The translations under genes and the position numbers were made by a program. Below, piece after piece: positions 32,771 to 42,900 of a DNA stretch of 64,000 nt (its first letter is position 1; the number at the start of each line of letters is the position of its first letter). The stretch lies in the NCBI GenBank assembly GCA_030147845.1, contig JASBUN010000035.1, positions 1 to 64,000 on the forward strand, in the 5' to 3' direction. The notes below the pieces were generated by a model. That model was not told where the DNA came from, ran no database searches, and worked only from the letters and a program-made list of their open reading frames with translations. The DNA comes from Gammaproteobacteria bacterium (lineage in GTDB: Bacteria > Pseudomonadota > Gammaproteobacteria > JASBUN01).

Positions 32771-33822
32771 AGCGGCGGGCTGAGCTCGATTTTGGGCGTT
32801 TTGCCGCCCTCGAAATGGATGCGTTTTGCCATCGCGGGGTTCATATGCACAGTACCGCTACTGTCCACGAGCATGACGTAATGTATGCCCATGGCCTTGG
32901 CGATTCTATACCAGTCCTTGGGTCCGGCGACGAACAGCGCGGTGGCGGCGGCGTCGGCGTCGGCGGCCACGTTATGGATCACCGTCACCGAGGTTGTGCC
33001 GCGCGCCGGATAACCGGTGCGCGGATCCATGATGTGGTGATAGCGCGTACCTTTGTAAATGAAAAAGCGCTCATAGTCGCCGGACGTGAACACGCTTTGG
33101 TCGCCTTCGACATCGACCCAGGCGATCACGCCTTCGCCGCGTGGATTGCGGATGCCGATGCGCCACGGCCGATCGCCATGCCGGCCGATCGCGCGCAGAT
33201 CGCCGCCGGCGTTGATGATGGCGTTGTGTACGCCTTCGCGTTTCAAATAGTCGATGGTCTGATCAATGCCGTAACCCTTGGCGAAGGCGCCAAAGTCGAG
33301 CACTGTGGCGGGGTTGTCACTGCGTGCGCGGATGCCGTCCAGGTGAATGTCGGACATGCGTGGGTTGTCCGCCACCAGCTTGGCGATCTGTTTGGCGTCG
33401 GGCGGCGGCCCCGGTGCGCGCGGTTCTTGATCGAAGCCCCAAAGTTTGATCAGCTTGCCGATGGCCGGATCGAATAAATTGTCACTCTCTTTGGATAGCA
33501 CCTGCGAGCGTACGATCAATGGCCGCACCGACGGCGCGATCGAGAACCAGTCGGTCGTGCCGAGCAGCGAATTGACGCGCGCCAATGCGCTCGGCTGCCA
33601 TGGCTGCCAGGTGTCTTCCATGTAGTGGAATTGGCCCTCGACGTTGTCCATGAGGGTTTTGGCTCGGCTTGGATCGACCCCGTAGAGGGTGATTTCCACT
33701 AGCGTACCCATGGCCAGGAACTTGCGCTCCTGGACCGGGTCGGGGTGGCTGCAGGCGCTCAGCAAGGCCGCCGCGAGCACGAACGCCAAGCCGCGCTGGA
33801 ACACTACCCGCGCGCTTCTCAC
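32767..33822 (-). CDS. apbE: FAD:protein FMN transferase, lipoprotein (ApbE family)
   Basis: 351 residues from a GTG at 33822 that overlaps the gshB stop as GTGA. This start gives a signal with the lipobox LLSAC, so the enzyme is anchored on the periplasmic side. ApbE attaches FMN covalently to a Thr of target proteins. Motifs are DFGAFAKGYGIDQTI near 180, NAGGDLRAIG, SGDYERFF, YHHIMDPRTGYPARG and ATALFVAG. No obvious FMN-binding-domain target is encoded in the window; the RNF/NQR subunits or an exported flavoprotein elsewhere are candidates. Confidence 0.92.
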   Translation of the reverse strand: MRSARVVFQRGLAFVLAAALLSACSHPDPVQERKFLAMGTLVEITLYGVDPSRAKTLMDNVEGQFHYMEDTWQPWQPSALARVNSLLGTTDWFSIAPSVRPLIVRSQVLSKESDNLFDPAIGKLIKLWGFDQEPRAPGPPPDAKQIAKLVADNPRMSDIHLDGIRARSDNPATVLDFGAFAKGYGIDQTIDYLKREGVHNAIINAGGDLRAIGRHGDRPWRIGIRNPRGEGVIAWVDVEGDQSVFTSGDYERFFIYKGTRYHHIMDPRTGYPARGTTSVTVIHNVAADADAAATALFVAGPKDWYRIAKAMGIHYVMLVDSSGTVHMNPAMAKRIHFEGGKTPKIELSPPL

Positions 33823-34763
33823 GTGCGCATTTCCTCGATCCGGTCGAGTAATTGGGCGGCGATATTGAGGCCGTATTGGGCGTCCAGTTCGCGGATACAA
33901 GTCGGGCTGGTGACGTTGATTTCGGTGAGGTAATCGCCGATTACGTCGAGACCGACGAATAGCAGCCCGCGTTCACGCAGAGCGGGCCCCACTTGCGCGC
34001 AGATCCAGCGGTCGCGTTCGCTCAGCTCGACGCCCACGCCGCGCCCGCCGGCGGCCAGATTGCCACGCGTCTCGCCGGCGGCGGGGATGCGCGCCAGGGC
34101 GTAGGGCACCGGCTCGCCGTCGACCATAAGGATGCGCTTGTCGCCGGCGGCGATTTCCGGCAGGAAGCGCTGCGCCATGGTGAAGCGCGTGCCGTGCGCG
34201 GTCAGGGTCTCGAGGATGACATTGGTATTCGGATCGCCGGCGGCGATGCGGAATATCGAGGCGCCGCCCATGCCGTCGAGAGGTTTGACGATAATGTCGC
34301 CGTGCTCACGCAAAAAATCGCGTATACGCGCGGCGTTGCGGTCTACCAACGTCGGCGGGCAGCACTGTGTAAACCAGGCGGTGAACAGCTTCTCGTTGGC
34401 GTTGCGTATGCCGAGCGGGTCGTTGACCACCAGGGCGCCGTCGGCCTGCGCGCGCTCCAGCAGATAAGTGGCGTAGACATACTCGGTATCAAACGGCGGG
34501 TCCTTACGCATCAGCACCGCGTCCAGGCTGCCCAGGCGCAGTTCCTGTTCGGCTCCGAACTGGTACCAGGCGTTGGCGTCGTCGCTCACCTGTAAGCGCC
34601 GGCTGCGCGCGTGGGCGACGCCGTCGCGCAGAAACAGATCGCCCAATTCCATGTAATACAGCGGCCAGCCGCGCGCCTGCGCCTCCAGGAGCATGGCGAA
34701 GGTGCTGTCTTTGTGGATTTTGATGGACCCGATGGGATCCATGACGACGCCGAGACTGATCAT
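33819..34763 (-). CDS. gshB: Glutathione synthase
   Basis: 314 residues. An ATP-grasp enzyme joining gamma-glutamylcysteine and glycine. The N-terminus SLGVVMDPIGSIKIHKDSTFAMLLEAQ is diagnostic; VKPLDGMGGASIFRI near 160 is the ATP-grasp lid, and ITEINVTSPTCIRELD near 283 binds metal and substrate. The length matches E. coli GshB. It is the first gene of the long leftward operon to pyrK. Confidence 0.95.
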   Translation of the reverse strand: MISLGVVMDPIGSIKIHKDSTFAMLLEAQARGWPLYYMELGDLFLRDGVAHARSRRLQVSDDANAWYQFGAEQELRLGSLDAVLMRKDPPFDTEYVYATYLLERAQADGALVVNDPLGIRNANEKLFTAWFTQCCPPTLVDRNAARIRDFLREHGDIIVKPLDGMGGASIFRIAAGDPNTNVILETLTAHGTRFTMAQRFLPEIAAGDKRILMVDGEPVPYALARIPAAGETRGNLAAGGRGVGVELSERDRWICAQVGPALRERGLLFVGLDVIGDYLTEINVTSPTCIRELDAQYGLNIAAQLLDRIEEMRT

Positions 34764-35326
34764 AGCTGCACAAGTTTCGTGCCACTGGCGTCAAGTTACA
34801 AGACCCCGGCGACGTTCAACGCGCCGCCGGGCGCTTGTCGGGCCCGGGCGGTCGTAACCAGGCGAAGCCAGATTAAGGCCAAGGGTCCGCGCGTTAGAGG
34901 TGCACAACTATCGTTATTTGACGGGCGGGAACGTACATTTCGGTCAAAACGGTGTTGCCGCAGTAGATCAGCCCCGAGTCTGACAGGCTCGCAGACGACG
35001 AAATTTCGTGCCGGCCCTCAAGATCTACCGATCGGACGCCGATATGACCCATAACAGGTGACCGGGGACGCAAAGCGCAGGTGGAGACGGTTACGGCCGC
35101 CGACCCAGGCAGACCCGAAATTGATGGATGATTCGCTGTTGGACACAGCGCTAGAATAACCGGGAAGCAGGGACGCGCAAGCCTGCCGGGCGGCCTCAAG
35201 CGGAGCCAAAACCTACGGATTGCTAGTTGGTTATTGGCTTAAATTGAGCGCATGTGTTAAATACAGCTTGGAAAATATAGAAATATTATGGATCTACATC
35301 ACGCACGAACCAGGGAGACGGACGCG
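34764..35326. other. Intergenic region between gshB and pilG
   Basis: About 560 bases separating divergent operons. The short open frames on the minus strand (34894-35209) lack motifs and are not called. Two segments, 35064-35076 (GGGGACGCAAAGC) and 35168-35183 (CAGGGACGCGCAAGCC), resemble the core of c-di-GMP-I riboswitches, but I could not fold a full aptamer. A candidate pilG promoter is near the right end. Confidence 0.4.
35234..35263 (+). promoter_or_regulatory. Candidate promoter of the pilG-chpC cluster
   Basis: TTGGCT (35234-35239), an 18-base spacer and TAAATA (35258-35263). The expected start of transcription is near 35270, about 57 bases before the preferred pilG start. The match is moderate. 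Confidence 0.4.
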
Positions 35327-35767
35327 GTGGCTGACCACCTAGAAGGGGCTGTGGCAATCGACGAACTGCATGACCTGACCGGACTCAAGGTCATGGTCAT
35401 CGACGACAGCAAGACCATCCGCCGTACCGCAGAGACGTTGCTGAAGAAAGAAGGCTGCGAGGTAGTTACCGCAACCGACGGCTTCGATGCACTGTCCAAA
35501 ATCACCGACCAGTCTCCCGATATCATCTTCGTCGACATCATGATGCCGCGTCTAGACGGCTATCAGACCTGCGCGCTGATCAAGCACAACCAGGTTTTCA
35601 AGCGTACGCCGGTCATCATGCTATCGAGCAAGGATGGCTTGTTCGATAAGGCACGCGGGCGCATTGTCGGTTCCGAGCAGTATCTGACCAAACCCTTCAC
35701 CAAAGACGAATTGCTGGGTGCCATCAAGCGCCATGTACGGAAGCGGATTGCTGAAAAAACGGATTAG
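35327..35767 (+). CDS. pilG: Response regulator PilG
   Basis: 146 residues from a GTG at 35327 with AGGGAGA about 9 bases upstream; an ATG at 35288 is in frame but lacks a ribosome site. It is a lone receiver domain nearly identical in key blocks to Pseudomonas PilG: LKVMVIDDSKTIRRTAETLL, IIFVDIMMPRLDGYQTC with the phospho-Asp, VIMLSSKDGLFDKARGRIVGS, and YLTKPFTKDELL. Phosphorylated by ChpA, it promotes pilus extension and twitching. First gene of the Chp cluster. Confidence 0.93.
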   Translation: MADHLEGAVAIDELHDLTGLKVMVIDDSKTIRRTAETLLKKEGCEVVTATDGFDALSKITDQSPDIIFVDIMMPRLDGYQTCALIKHNQVFKRTPVIMLSSKDGLFDKARGRIVGSEQYLTKPFTKDELLGAIKRHVRKRIAEKTD

Positions 35768-35949
35768 ATACGTCGCATGTACTGGACGCAGGCGTTGCGA
35801 TATTGGTTGCCGTCGTTCGGCTGCAACCGCCGGCGATCAATAGGCCGGCGGGCGTCGACACCTACCGCAGCACGCAACGATACTCACACTGGGATTTAGT
35901 AATTTTGTTTTGTAGTGTTTCGCCGAACTATGAAAAGGGGACGAGCAAA

Positions 35950-36318
35950 ATGGCGCGTATATTAATCGTGGATGATTCGCCTACCGAAATCCATGTGTTG
36001 AAGACGATATTGGAAAAGAACGGTTTCGAGACGATCTCGGCGACCAGCGGCGAACAAGGTATCGAGGTCGCGAAGACGGAGCGTCCCGACCTGATCCTAA
36101 TGGACATCGTCATGCCGGGGCTGAATGGCTTTCAGGCCACCCGCCAGTTGACTAAGGGTACCGACACCGCGGCCATACCCGTGATCATCGTTACCACCAA
36201 GGATCAGAAGACCGACGAGATGTGGGGCATGCGTCAAGGCGCCAAAGGCTATATCACCAAGCCCGCCAAGGAGGCTGATTTGGTGTCCAAAATCAATGCC
36301 GCCCTGGGGGCCGCATAG
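35950..36318 (+). CDS. pilH: Response regulator PilH
   Basis: 122 residues from the ATG at 35950, preceded by AAGGGGA. Receiver domain: ARILIVDDSPTEIHVL, phospho-Asp in LILMDIVMPGLNGFQ, VIIVTTKDQKTD, and KGYITKPAKEADL. In the Pseudomonas Chp system PilH opposes PilG, acting as a phosphate sink or steering retraction. 182 bases separate it from pilG, with no gene in the gap. It is followed immediately by pilI. Confidence 0.95.
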   Translation: MARILIVDDSPTEIHVLKTILEKNGFETISATSGEQGIEVAKTERPDLILMDIVMPGLNGFQATRQLTKGTDTAAIPVIIVTTKDQKTDEMWGMRQGAKGYITKPAKEADLVSKINAALGAA

Positions 36319-36876
36319 GTGAGCACCGTCATGGCGCGCGAATCGAGCAAGAATCCCGTGCTCATACTGCTCGACATGGAGCGGCGTAGTCGTGAGCACG
36401 CCGCCGGACTGCCGCAACAAATAGAAGTCAAGGCGCTATGGAGCGGCATCGGCTTTCGTATCGGCGAGCTGCGCTTGTTGGCGCCGCTCGCTGAAGTCAC
36501 TGAAATTCTGACGTTGCCGGCGATGTCGCGCGTGCCGGGAACGAAGGCGTGGGTGCTTGGTATTGCCAATGTGCGCGGTAACCTGCTGCCGATCATGGAT
36601 CTCAACGGCTATCTACAGGGCCGGCGTACCGACGTCGGCAAGCGTAGCCGGGTACTCGTGGTTAACCATCAGGGCGTTTTCGCCGGGCTGTTGGTGGATG
36701 AGGTTATGGGATTGCGTCATATCGAGCAGGAGAATCGAACAACGCAACTGCCAGAGATTGATAGGGCGCTCGCGCCCTACTTGGACAACGGATTTCGCGT
36801 CGATGATGACACCTGGGTGGTTTTCAGCATGCGTAAGCTGGCTGAAAGCCCGTTGTTTATGCAGGTCGCGATGTGA
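36319..36876 (+). CDS. pilI: CheW-like adaptor PilI
   Basis: 185 residues. A CheW domain from about 40: IGFRIGELRLLAPLAEVTEIL, VPGTKAWVLGIANVRGNLLPIMDL, and LLVDEVMGLRHI. It couples the receptor PilJ to the kinase ChpA. The GTG start directly abuts the pilH stop codon; an ATG four codons later is a possible alternative. Confidence 0.93.
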   Translation: MSTVMARESSKNPVLILLDMERRSREHAAGLPQQIEVKALWSGIGFRIGELRLLAPLAEVTEILTLPAMSRVPGTKAWVLGIANVRGNLLPIMDLNGYLQGRRTDVGKRSRVLVVNHQGVFAGLLVDEVMGLRHIEQENRTTQLPEIDRALAPYLDNGFRVDDDTWVVFSMRKLAESPLFMQVAM

Positions 36877-36981
36877 TGACGGGAAAGCCATTGGGGCGTG
36901 TCCGCGTGGCGGATACGGATACTGAATTACGGAACTCGAGTTGGGATAAGTAATGCCAGCCTGTGTCAGGAGACGGGAACA

Positions 36982-39012
36982 ATGAATAACTTCAGCGCAG
37001 ACGCACTCAAGAAATTGGGTGCAAACCGCCAGTTCGCAGTAACCATCGCCGTGCTGTTGATCGCCATCGTGGTGATGGCGGCAACCTTCGGCTACGTGGC
37101 GCTGCTTACCAAATACGATCGCGAGTATCTCGCCGTCGCCGGCGAACAGAAAGTCTTGTCGCAAACCATCGCCAAGTACGCGCTTGAGGCGGCTAGCGGT
37201 AATCAAGGCGCATTCAAGTCGCTCAAAGAAGGCCGTGATCGTTTTCAGGAAACGATGGCGTTGCTGCGCGATGGCAACAAGGCTACCGGCTTGCCGCCAA
37301 GCGCCGCGAAAATCAAGAACGATCAGCTGGCGCGTGTCGGCACACTCTGGGGTGAGTTCGACAAGAACGTCAATACCATCCTAAAGGGTCAGGGCCCGAT
37401 TCTGGATATACGTAAAAACGCCACCTCCATTAATGACCTGATTCCGCAGTTGCTGGCGGACTCCGATGAGGTGGTTGGCATTCTGGTGGACAAGAACGCG
37501 CCGCCGCAACAGATCTATAAGGCGAGCGTGCAGCTCATGCTCAGCCAGCGTATTGCCAACAACGTCAATAAAGTGTTGGTGGGCGGCCAGGGTTCAGTTA
37601 CCGCCGCCGACCGGTTCGGTCGCGACATCACCATTTTCGGTAACGTACTGACCGGCATGTTGCGCGGCGATTCGGCCCAGGGTATCGCGAAAGTCACGGA
37701 CAGCGAGGCGCGTAAGAAGCTCGAAGAAGTCACCAAGTATTTCGGCACGGTGAGCAACGAGGTTGGCGCGATCTTGCAGCGTTCGCCGGAACTGTTCGAG
37801 GTGCAGAGCGCGGCCGGCAAGGTGAGTGGAAACAGCGACGCGTTGATTTCTGCAACCGACAACTTGGTCGCTGCCTATACCAAAGCCAGCAACCACTTGC
37901 CGCTCGATATTGTTGCCATGCTGGCCGGTGCCGTGGCGTTGATCACTTTGATCATTCTCGGCTACGGTCTGAAACGAGACGCCGATCGTCGTACGGCGAT
38001 TGCGGAAAACGAAAATGAGCGTAACCAGGACGCCATTATTCGTTTGCTCGATCAGATCCAGGGCCTTAGCGAAGGTGATTTGACCGCCGAAGCCGAGGTG
38101 ACCGAGAACTTCACCGGCGCAATCGCCGATGCGTTCAATAGTGCGACCGATGAGTTGCGTAAGCTGGTCACCACCATCAATGAAACATCGGTGCAGGTGT
38201 CCTCCGCGGCCCAGGAAACGCAGGCCACGGCCATGCATCTGGCCGAGGCCAGTGACCACCAGGCGCAGCAGATCACCGCGGCCAGCACCGCCATCAATGA
38301 AATGGCGGTGTCGATCGAGGAGGTTTCCAAGAACTCGGTCGAGTCGACCGAAGTGGCGCGCCACTCGGTGAATGTGGCGCATAAGGGCGCGGAAACGGTG
38401 CGCCGTTCCATCCAGGCTATGGACACCATCCGTGAGCAAATCCAGGAGACCTCGAAGCGCATCAAGCGCCTCGGTGAAAGCTCTCAGGAGATCGGCGATA
38501 TCGTCGAACTGATCAACGATATTTCCGATCAGACCAACATTCTGGCCTTGAACGCCGCCATCCAGGCGGCCATGGCCGGTGAGGCGGGACGCGGCTTCGC
38601 GGTGGTTGCCGACGAAGTACAACGGCTCGCGGAGCGTTCGGGTAACGCAACCAAGCAGATCGAAGCATTGGTCAAGACCATCCAGACCGACACCAATGAA
38701 GCGGTCATTTCCATGGAGCAAAGCACCGCTGGTGTGGTGCGTGGTGCGCAATTGTCGGAGGACGCGGGTGAGGCGTTGGCGGAAATCGAAACGGTTTCGA
38801 ATCGACTGGCTGAACTGATCGAGTCCATTTCGCAGACCGCGGCACAGCAGTCGAGTGCGGCGGCGAATACGTCCGACACCATGAACGTGATCCAGGAGAT
38901 TACCACGCAGACTTCCGCCGGCACCAACGAGACCGCCGCTTCGATCGGTAATCTGGCCGAGTTGGCCAACGATCTGCGTAAGTCCGTGGCCGGCTTCAAG
39001 CTGCCGCAGTAA
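36982..39012 (+). CDS. pilJ: Methyl-accepting chemotaxis receptor PilJ
   Basis: 676 residues from the ATG at 36982, with AGGAG 10 bases upstream. Two membrane helices (about 17-40 and 305-325) enclose a periplasmic region of about 260 residues containing two PilJ-type repeats ([14 protein letters not shown] and [14 protein letters not shown]). A HAMP-like linker follows, then a signalling domain with the tip [23 protein letters not shown]. It senses pilin or surface contact in Pseudomonas and feeds ChpA. The tip matches the consensus except for [13 protein letters not shown], where most receptors have IEAARAGE. Confidence 0.94.
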   Translation: MNNFSADALKKLGANRQFAVTIAVLLIAIVVMAATFGYVALLTKYDREYLAVAGEQKVLSQTIAKYALEAASGNQGAFKSLKEGRDRFQETMALLRDGNKATGLPPSAAKIKNDQLARVGTLWGEFDKNVNTILKGQGPILDIRKNATSINDLIPQLLADSDEVVGILVDKNAPPQQIYKASVQLMLSQRIANNVNKVLVGGQGSVTAADRFGRDITIFGNVLTGMLRGDSAQGIAKVTDSEARKKLEEVTKYFGTVSNEVGAILQRSPELFEVQSAAGKVSGNSDALISATDNLVAAYTKASNHLPLDIVAMLAGAVALITLIILGYGLKRDADRRTAIAENENERNQDAIIRLLDQIQGLSEGDLTAEAEVTENFTGAIADAFNSATDELRKLVTTINETSVQVSSAAQETQATAMHLAEASDHQAQQITAASTAINEMAVSIEEVSKNSVESTEVARHSVNVAHKGAETVRRSIQAMDTIREQIQETSKRIKRLGESSQEIGDIVELINDISDQTNILALNAAIQAAMAGEAGRGFAVVADEVQRLAERSGNATKQIEALVKTIQTDTNEAVISMEQSTAGVVRGAQLSEDAGEALAEIETVSNRLAELIESISQTAAQQSSAAANTSDTMNVIQEITTQTSAGTNETAASIGNLAELANDLRKSVAGFKLPQ

Positions 39013-39032
39013 GGGACTCTGGGTGCTGACGG

Positions 39033-39944
39033 GTGACCACTGCGCCGCAAAAAGTGCAGGACGCTGAGTTGGGCATTCTTGCGCCCTTGCCGGAGATGGA
39101 TGATGTCCAGTTTCGGCAATGGACCGAGTTGCTCGAGCAGCGTACCGGCACGGTCCTCCCTCCGGAACGCAAGTCCTTCCTGGTGACCAGTCTCGGTTTG
39201 CGTATGCGCGAAATCGGTTGCGAGTGCTACCAGGAATACTACGACAGGCTAAATTCCGGCGTGAACGGCGCGCTGGAATGGTCCACCCTGGTCGACCGGC
39301 TTACGGTCCATGAAACGCGCTTTTTTCGCCACTCGTCCTCCATGGAATTGGTGCGCGAGCAGGTCAGCAAAACGATCCGCCGCGGAGTCGGACGGGCCAA
39401 GTCGATTCACGCGTGGAGCGTCGGTTGTTCAACCGGCGAAGAAGCATACACCCTGGCCATGGTGATCGACCAAAGCATACGTGCTGCAGGCGCCCGCGAT
39501 GCCTATTTCGGCGTGTTGGGTAGCGACATAAGCCAACCATCATTGCAGGTCGGACGCCGTGGAATCTACAACGTCCGTCGTGTGAAAGATATCGACGCCG
39601 ATGTGCGCGAAGAATATTTCGAAGCGCTCGACGATGGGCGGTTTCAAGTACACGCCGAACTGCGTAAACGCGTGTGCTTCGCCCGCTTGAATATATTGGA
39701 TATAGAACGCGAGCCGCTTGCGGAAATGGACATTATCTACTGCCAGAACGTGCTCATCTATTTCGATCGGGCGCGACGAAAGCAAATTGTCGAACGCTTG
39801 GCCGAACGTTTGCGCCCCGGAGGTCTTTTAATCCTCGGCTCGGGCGAGTTGGTGAACTGGCGCCATGCGGACATGGACAAGGTGCAGTGTGCGCACACGC
39901 TAGCATTCCAGCGGCGCGTTTTGGCAGGAAACGCTGAGGCATGA
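39033..39944 (+). CDS. pilK: CheR-type methyltransferase PilK
   Basis: 303 residues. CheR domain: LLEQRTGTVLPPERKSFLVTSLGLRM, then VHETRFFRHSSSMELV, the SAM site AWSVGCSTGEEAYTLAM near 131-147, and DIIYCQNVLIYFD. It methylates glutamates of PilJ. It starts at a GTG and overlaps chpA by 4 bases (ATGA). Confidence 0.94.
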   Translation: MTTAPQKVQDAELGILAPLPEMDDVQFRQWTELLEQRTGTVLPPERKSFLVTSLGLRMREIGCECYQEYYDRLNSGVNGALEWSTLVDRLTVHETRFFRHSSSMELVREQVSKTIRRGVGRAKSIHAWSVGCSTGEEAYTLAMVIDQSIRAAGARDAYFGVLGSDISQPSLQVGRRGIYNVRRVKDIDADVREEYFEALDDGRFQVHAELRKRVCFARLNILDIEREPLAEMDIIYCQNVLIYFDRARRKQIVERLAERLRPGGLLILGSGELVNWRHADMDKVQCAHTLAFQRRVLAGNAEA

Positions 39945-42900
39945 CGATGCATGACAATATTGATTACAGTACGCTGAGCTGGGTCAAACAGGAAATCGAC
40001 GAAACACTCGATCAGGCACGGCATGCGCTCGAGGACTACGTCGAGAACCCCGACGATGCCACGCAGCTGCGTTTCTGCAGCACCTACATACACCAGGTCT
40101 ACGGCACATTGCAGATGGTGGAGTTGTACGGTGCGGCGCTGTTTTCGGAAGAAATGGAGCAACTTGCCCAAGCGTTGTCGGACGATACGGTGGCGCACAA
40201 GGACGAAGCTTACGAAGTCCTTATGCGTGCCATTTTGCAGTTGCCGGAGTACCTGGAACGCGTCCAGACCGGGCTTGCCGATGACCCGCTGATTTTACTT
40301 CCGCTACTAAACGATCTACGCGCCGCCCGCGGACAAAATTTATTGTCGGAAAATTCGCTATTCGCACCCGACCTGGCGGTCGCCGGGCCACTTCACGTCG
40401 AACGCCGTACGCCGGGCGCCAATGTGGCTAAATTGGCGAAGAAGCTAAGGCATAAATTCCAGGTGGGCTTGTTGGCGTGGTATCGCGACCAGGACAGTAA
40501 AGGCGGCCTTGGCAAAATGCGCGAAGTGCTCACTGATCTGGAACGCGCCTGTGAGCATGACGACGTCGTTCGGCTTTGGTGGGTTGCCGGTGGCGTTGTC
40601 GAAGCGCTTTTGGACGATGGGCTGAGTGCAGGCCTGTCGCTCAAGCAGCTGCTGGGCCAGGTTGATCGCGAAATAAAAGGCTTGATTGATCATGGGGAGG
40701 CCGAATCGGCCGACAGTCACGCGACCGAGTTACTGAAAAATCTTCTTTACTATGTGGCGCGCGCTTCGTCCGCTGGCGAACGCGTAAGCGCCGTGAAGGA
40801 TAAGTTCAAGCTGGGCGGCATGGTACCAAGTGCGAACGAATTGGAAACTGCGCGCGAGCGGTTGGCGGGACCGAATCTCAGCATGATGCGAACGGTGTCG
40901 GAAGCCATTCGTGAAGATCTGGCCAGCGTCAAGGACGCGCTTGATCTGTACCTGCGCAGCAACGAGCCGAAAGTCAGCGATCTGGAACCGCAGGTCGAGA
41001 CGCTGCGTAAAGTTGCGGATACATTGGGGATGCTCGGTTTGGGCATCCCGCGCAAGTTAATTCAAGAGCAGGGCGCGGTCGTCGCCGACATACTCAGCGG
41101 TGCAGTCGAAGCAAACGAAACCCGAATGATGGAGATTGCCGGGTCGCTGTTATTTGTCGAATCATCACTGGATGGGTTGATGCAGAGTCGCATCGCGCGC
41201 GGTAGCGAAGAAGCAAGGGCTGCGCACGAATCGGAAGGCGCGCCTACGCGTATACCACGCGCGGAGTTCCAGCAGATTAAGTCGGTGGTGATGAAGGAAA
41301 TCTCCGGCAGTCTGGCCAAGGCTAAGGACGCCGTTATCGCGTTCATCGATGCGCCGTGGGACCATGATCTGATTACCGACGTACCGCAGATGATCGAACA
41401 GGTACGTGGTGCACTCGAGATCATTTCGCTGGAGCACGCTGCGCGCCTGCTGGGTGCGATCAACGACTACATACGCGAACAATTATTGCAGCAGCGCAGA
41501 CAGCCATCGGCCGACGAACTGGACCAATTTGCCGACGCCGTATCGAGTGTCGAATACTATCTCGAAGCGGTAGATGAGCCCGGGCGCAGCGGCGTGTCAA
41601 TTCTGCGTGTTGCACACGAAAGTTTGGAAAAACTCGGCTATCCCGTCGAGACGCCGGCCGCCGTCATGGAGGATGAGGTTACGGCGGTAGCCGAAGCGGC
41701 TGATGATTTTGGCGCTGCTCCGTTTGTGATGGAAGATGAGGCGATCGAAAGTGTCGAGATCGAAGCTCTGCCGGCGGAGATCGATGCACAGCCGGCCGAG
41801 ATCGCGATCGAGGAAAGCGACATTGAAGAAATTACGCTGGAAGCACCACCCGCGACCGACGTACCCATCGAGTCGCCGGAGCCGAAAGCATTCACGGCGC
41901 CGCCCGCGCTTGCCAACGATATAGATGACGACATTCTCGATATTTTTGTCGAGGAGGCTGAAGAAGAATTGGCGGCCATCAATGAAATGATGCCGCGCTG
42001 GGAAAACGACACCGATAATTTTGAACCGCTACAGACCGTGCGACGTTCGTTTCATACCCTGAAAGGTAGTGGTCGCCTGGTCGGTGCGTTGGATATCGGC
42101 GAGCTGGCGTGGTCGATCGAAAATATGCTCAACCGCGTGCTCGACCAAACCATTCCGGTGCATGCCGATATGGTCGGCTTGATTCACGCGGCAGCAGATG
42201 CGGTGCCAGGGTTATTGGTCAAGCTGCGCGGAGGCACGCCGCCCGAGGTGGATGTCCAGGAACTTACCGATCGCGGTTTCGCTTTGGTCGAGGCAGCGAA
42301 GGCGGCCGGGACAAGTCCCGAAGATCAGTTGGCCGAGGAGGCGCGTTCGGCGTTGCCTGCGGACGAGTCCGAACAGGATGCACGTCCGGCGGAGGTAATG
42401 GACCCGACTTTGTTCGATATTTTCAGCAAGGAATCGGCCGGGCATCTGGATGAGATCAAGGCATTTATCGACGCCTGTCAGTCCAACGCACAGCAATGCG
42501 CGGTCACCGACGCGTTGGTGCGCGCACTGCACACCTTGCACGGTAGTGCGCGCATGGCGGGCGCCAAGAGTGTTGCCGAGTTGGGTGGTCTGCTGGAGAA
42601 GTACGTCAAAGCGTTGATGAGCAACGAGGCGCCACTACCGGCGGACGGTATGTCGGCCCTGGTGGATGGGGTTGGTGCTATTTACAGCATGCTTGGCGAC
42701 CTCAATCGCCCGGGCGTGAACCCGCTAGAAGCGTGGGGTGACTTGCTCGAACGCGTACGTGTGCTGTGTACGTCTGAACAGGCGCGTCTCGAAGATCGCC
42801 TGCGCCAGGAACAGATCGAGGCAAGCGGCGCGCAGGCAGGCGCCGGCGAAGATCAGGCCGCGGCTGAGTACGATACCGAGCTGGTCGAGGTGTTCCTGGA

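Noticed and set aside
34894-35209. Minus-strand frames upstream of gshB (63 and 101 codons)
   Set aside because: No motif, no ribosome site, and composition unlike neighbouring proteins.
37594-38751. Minus-strand open frame of 385 codons
   Set aside because: Antisense to pilJ, His/Arg/Asp-rich with no recognisable domain.
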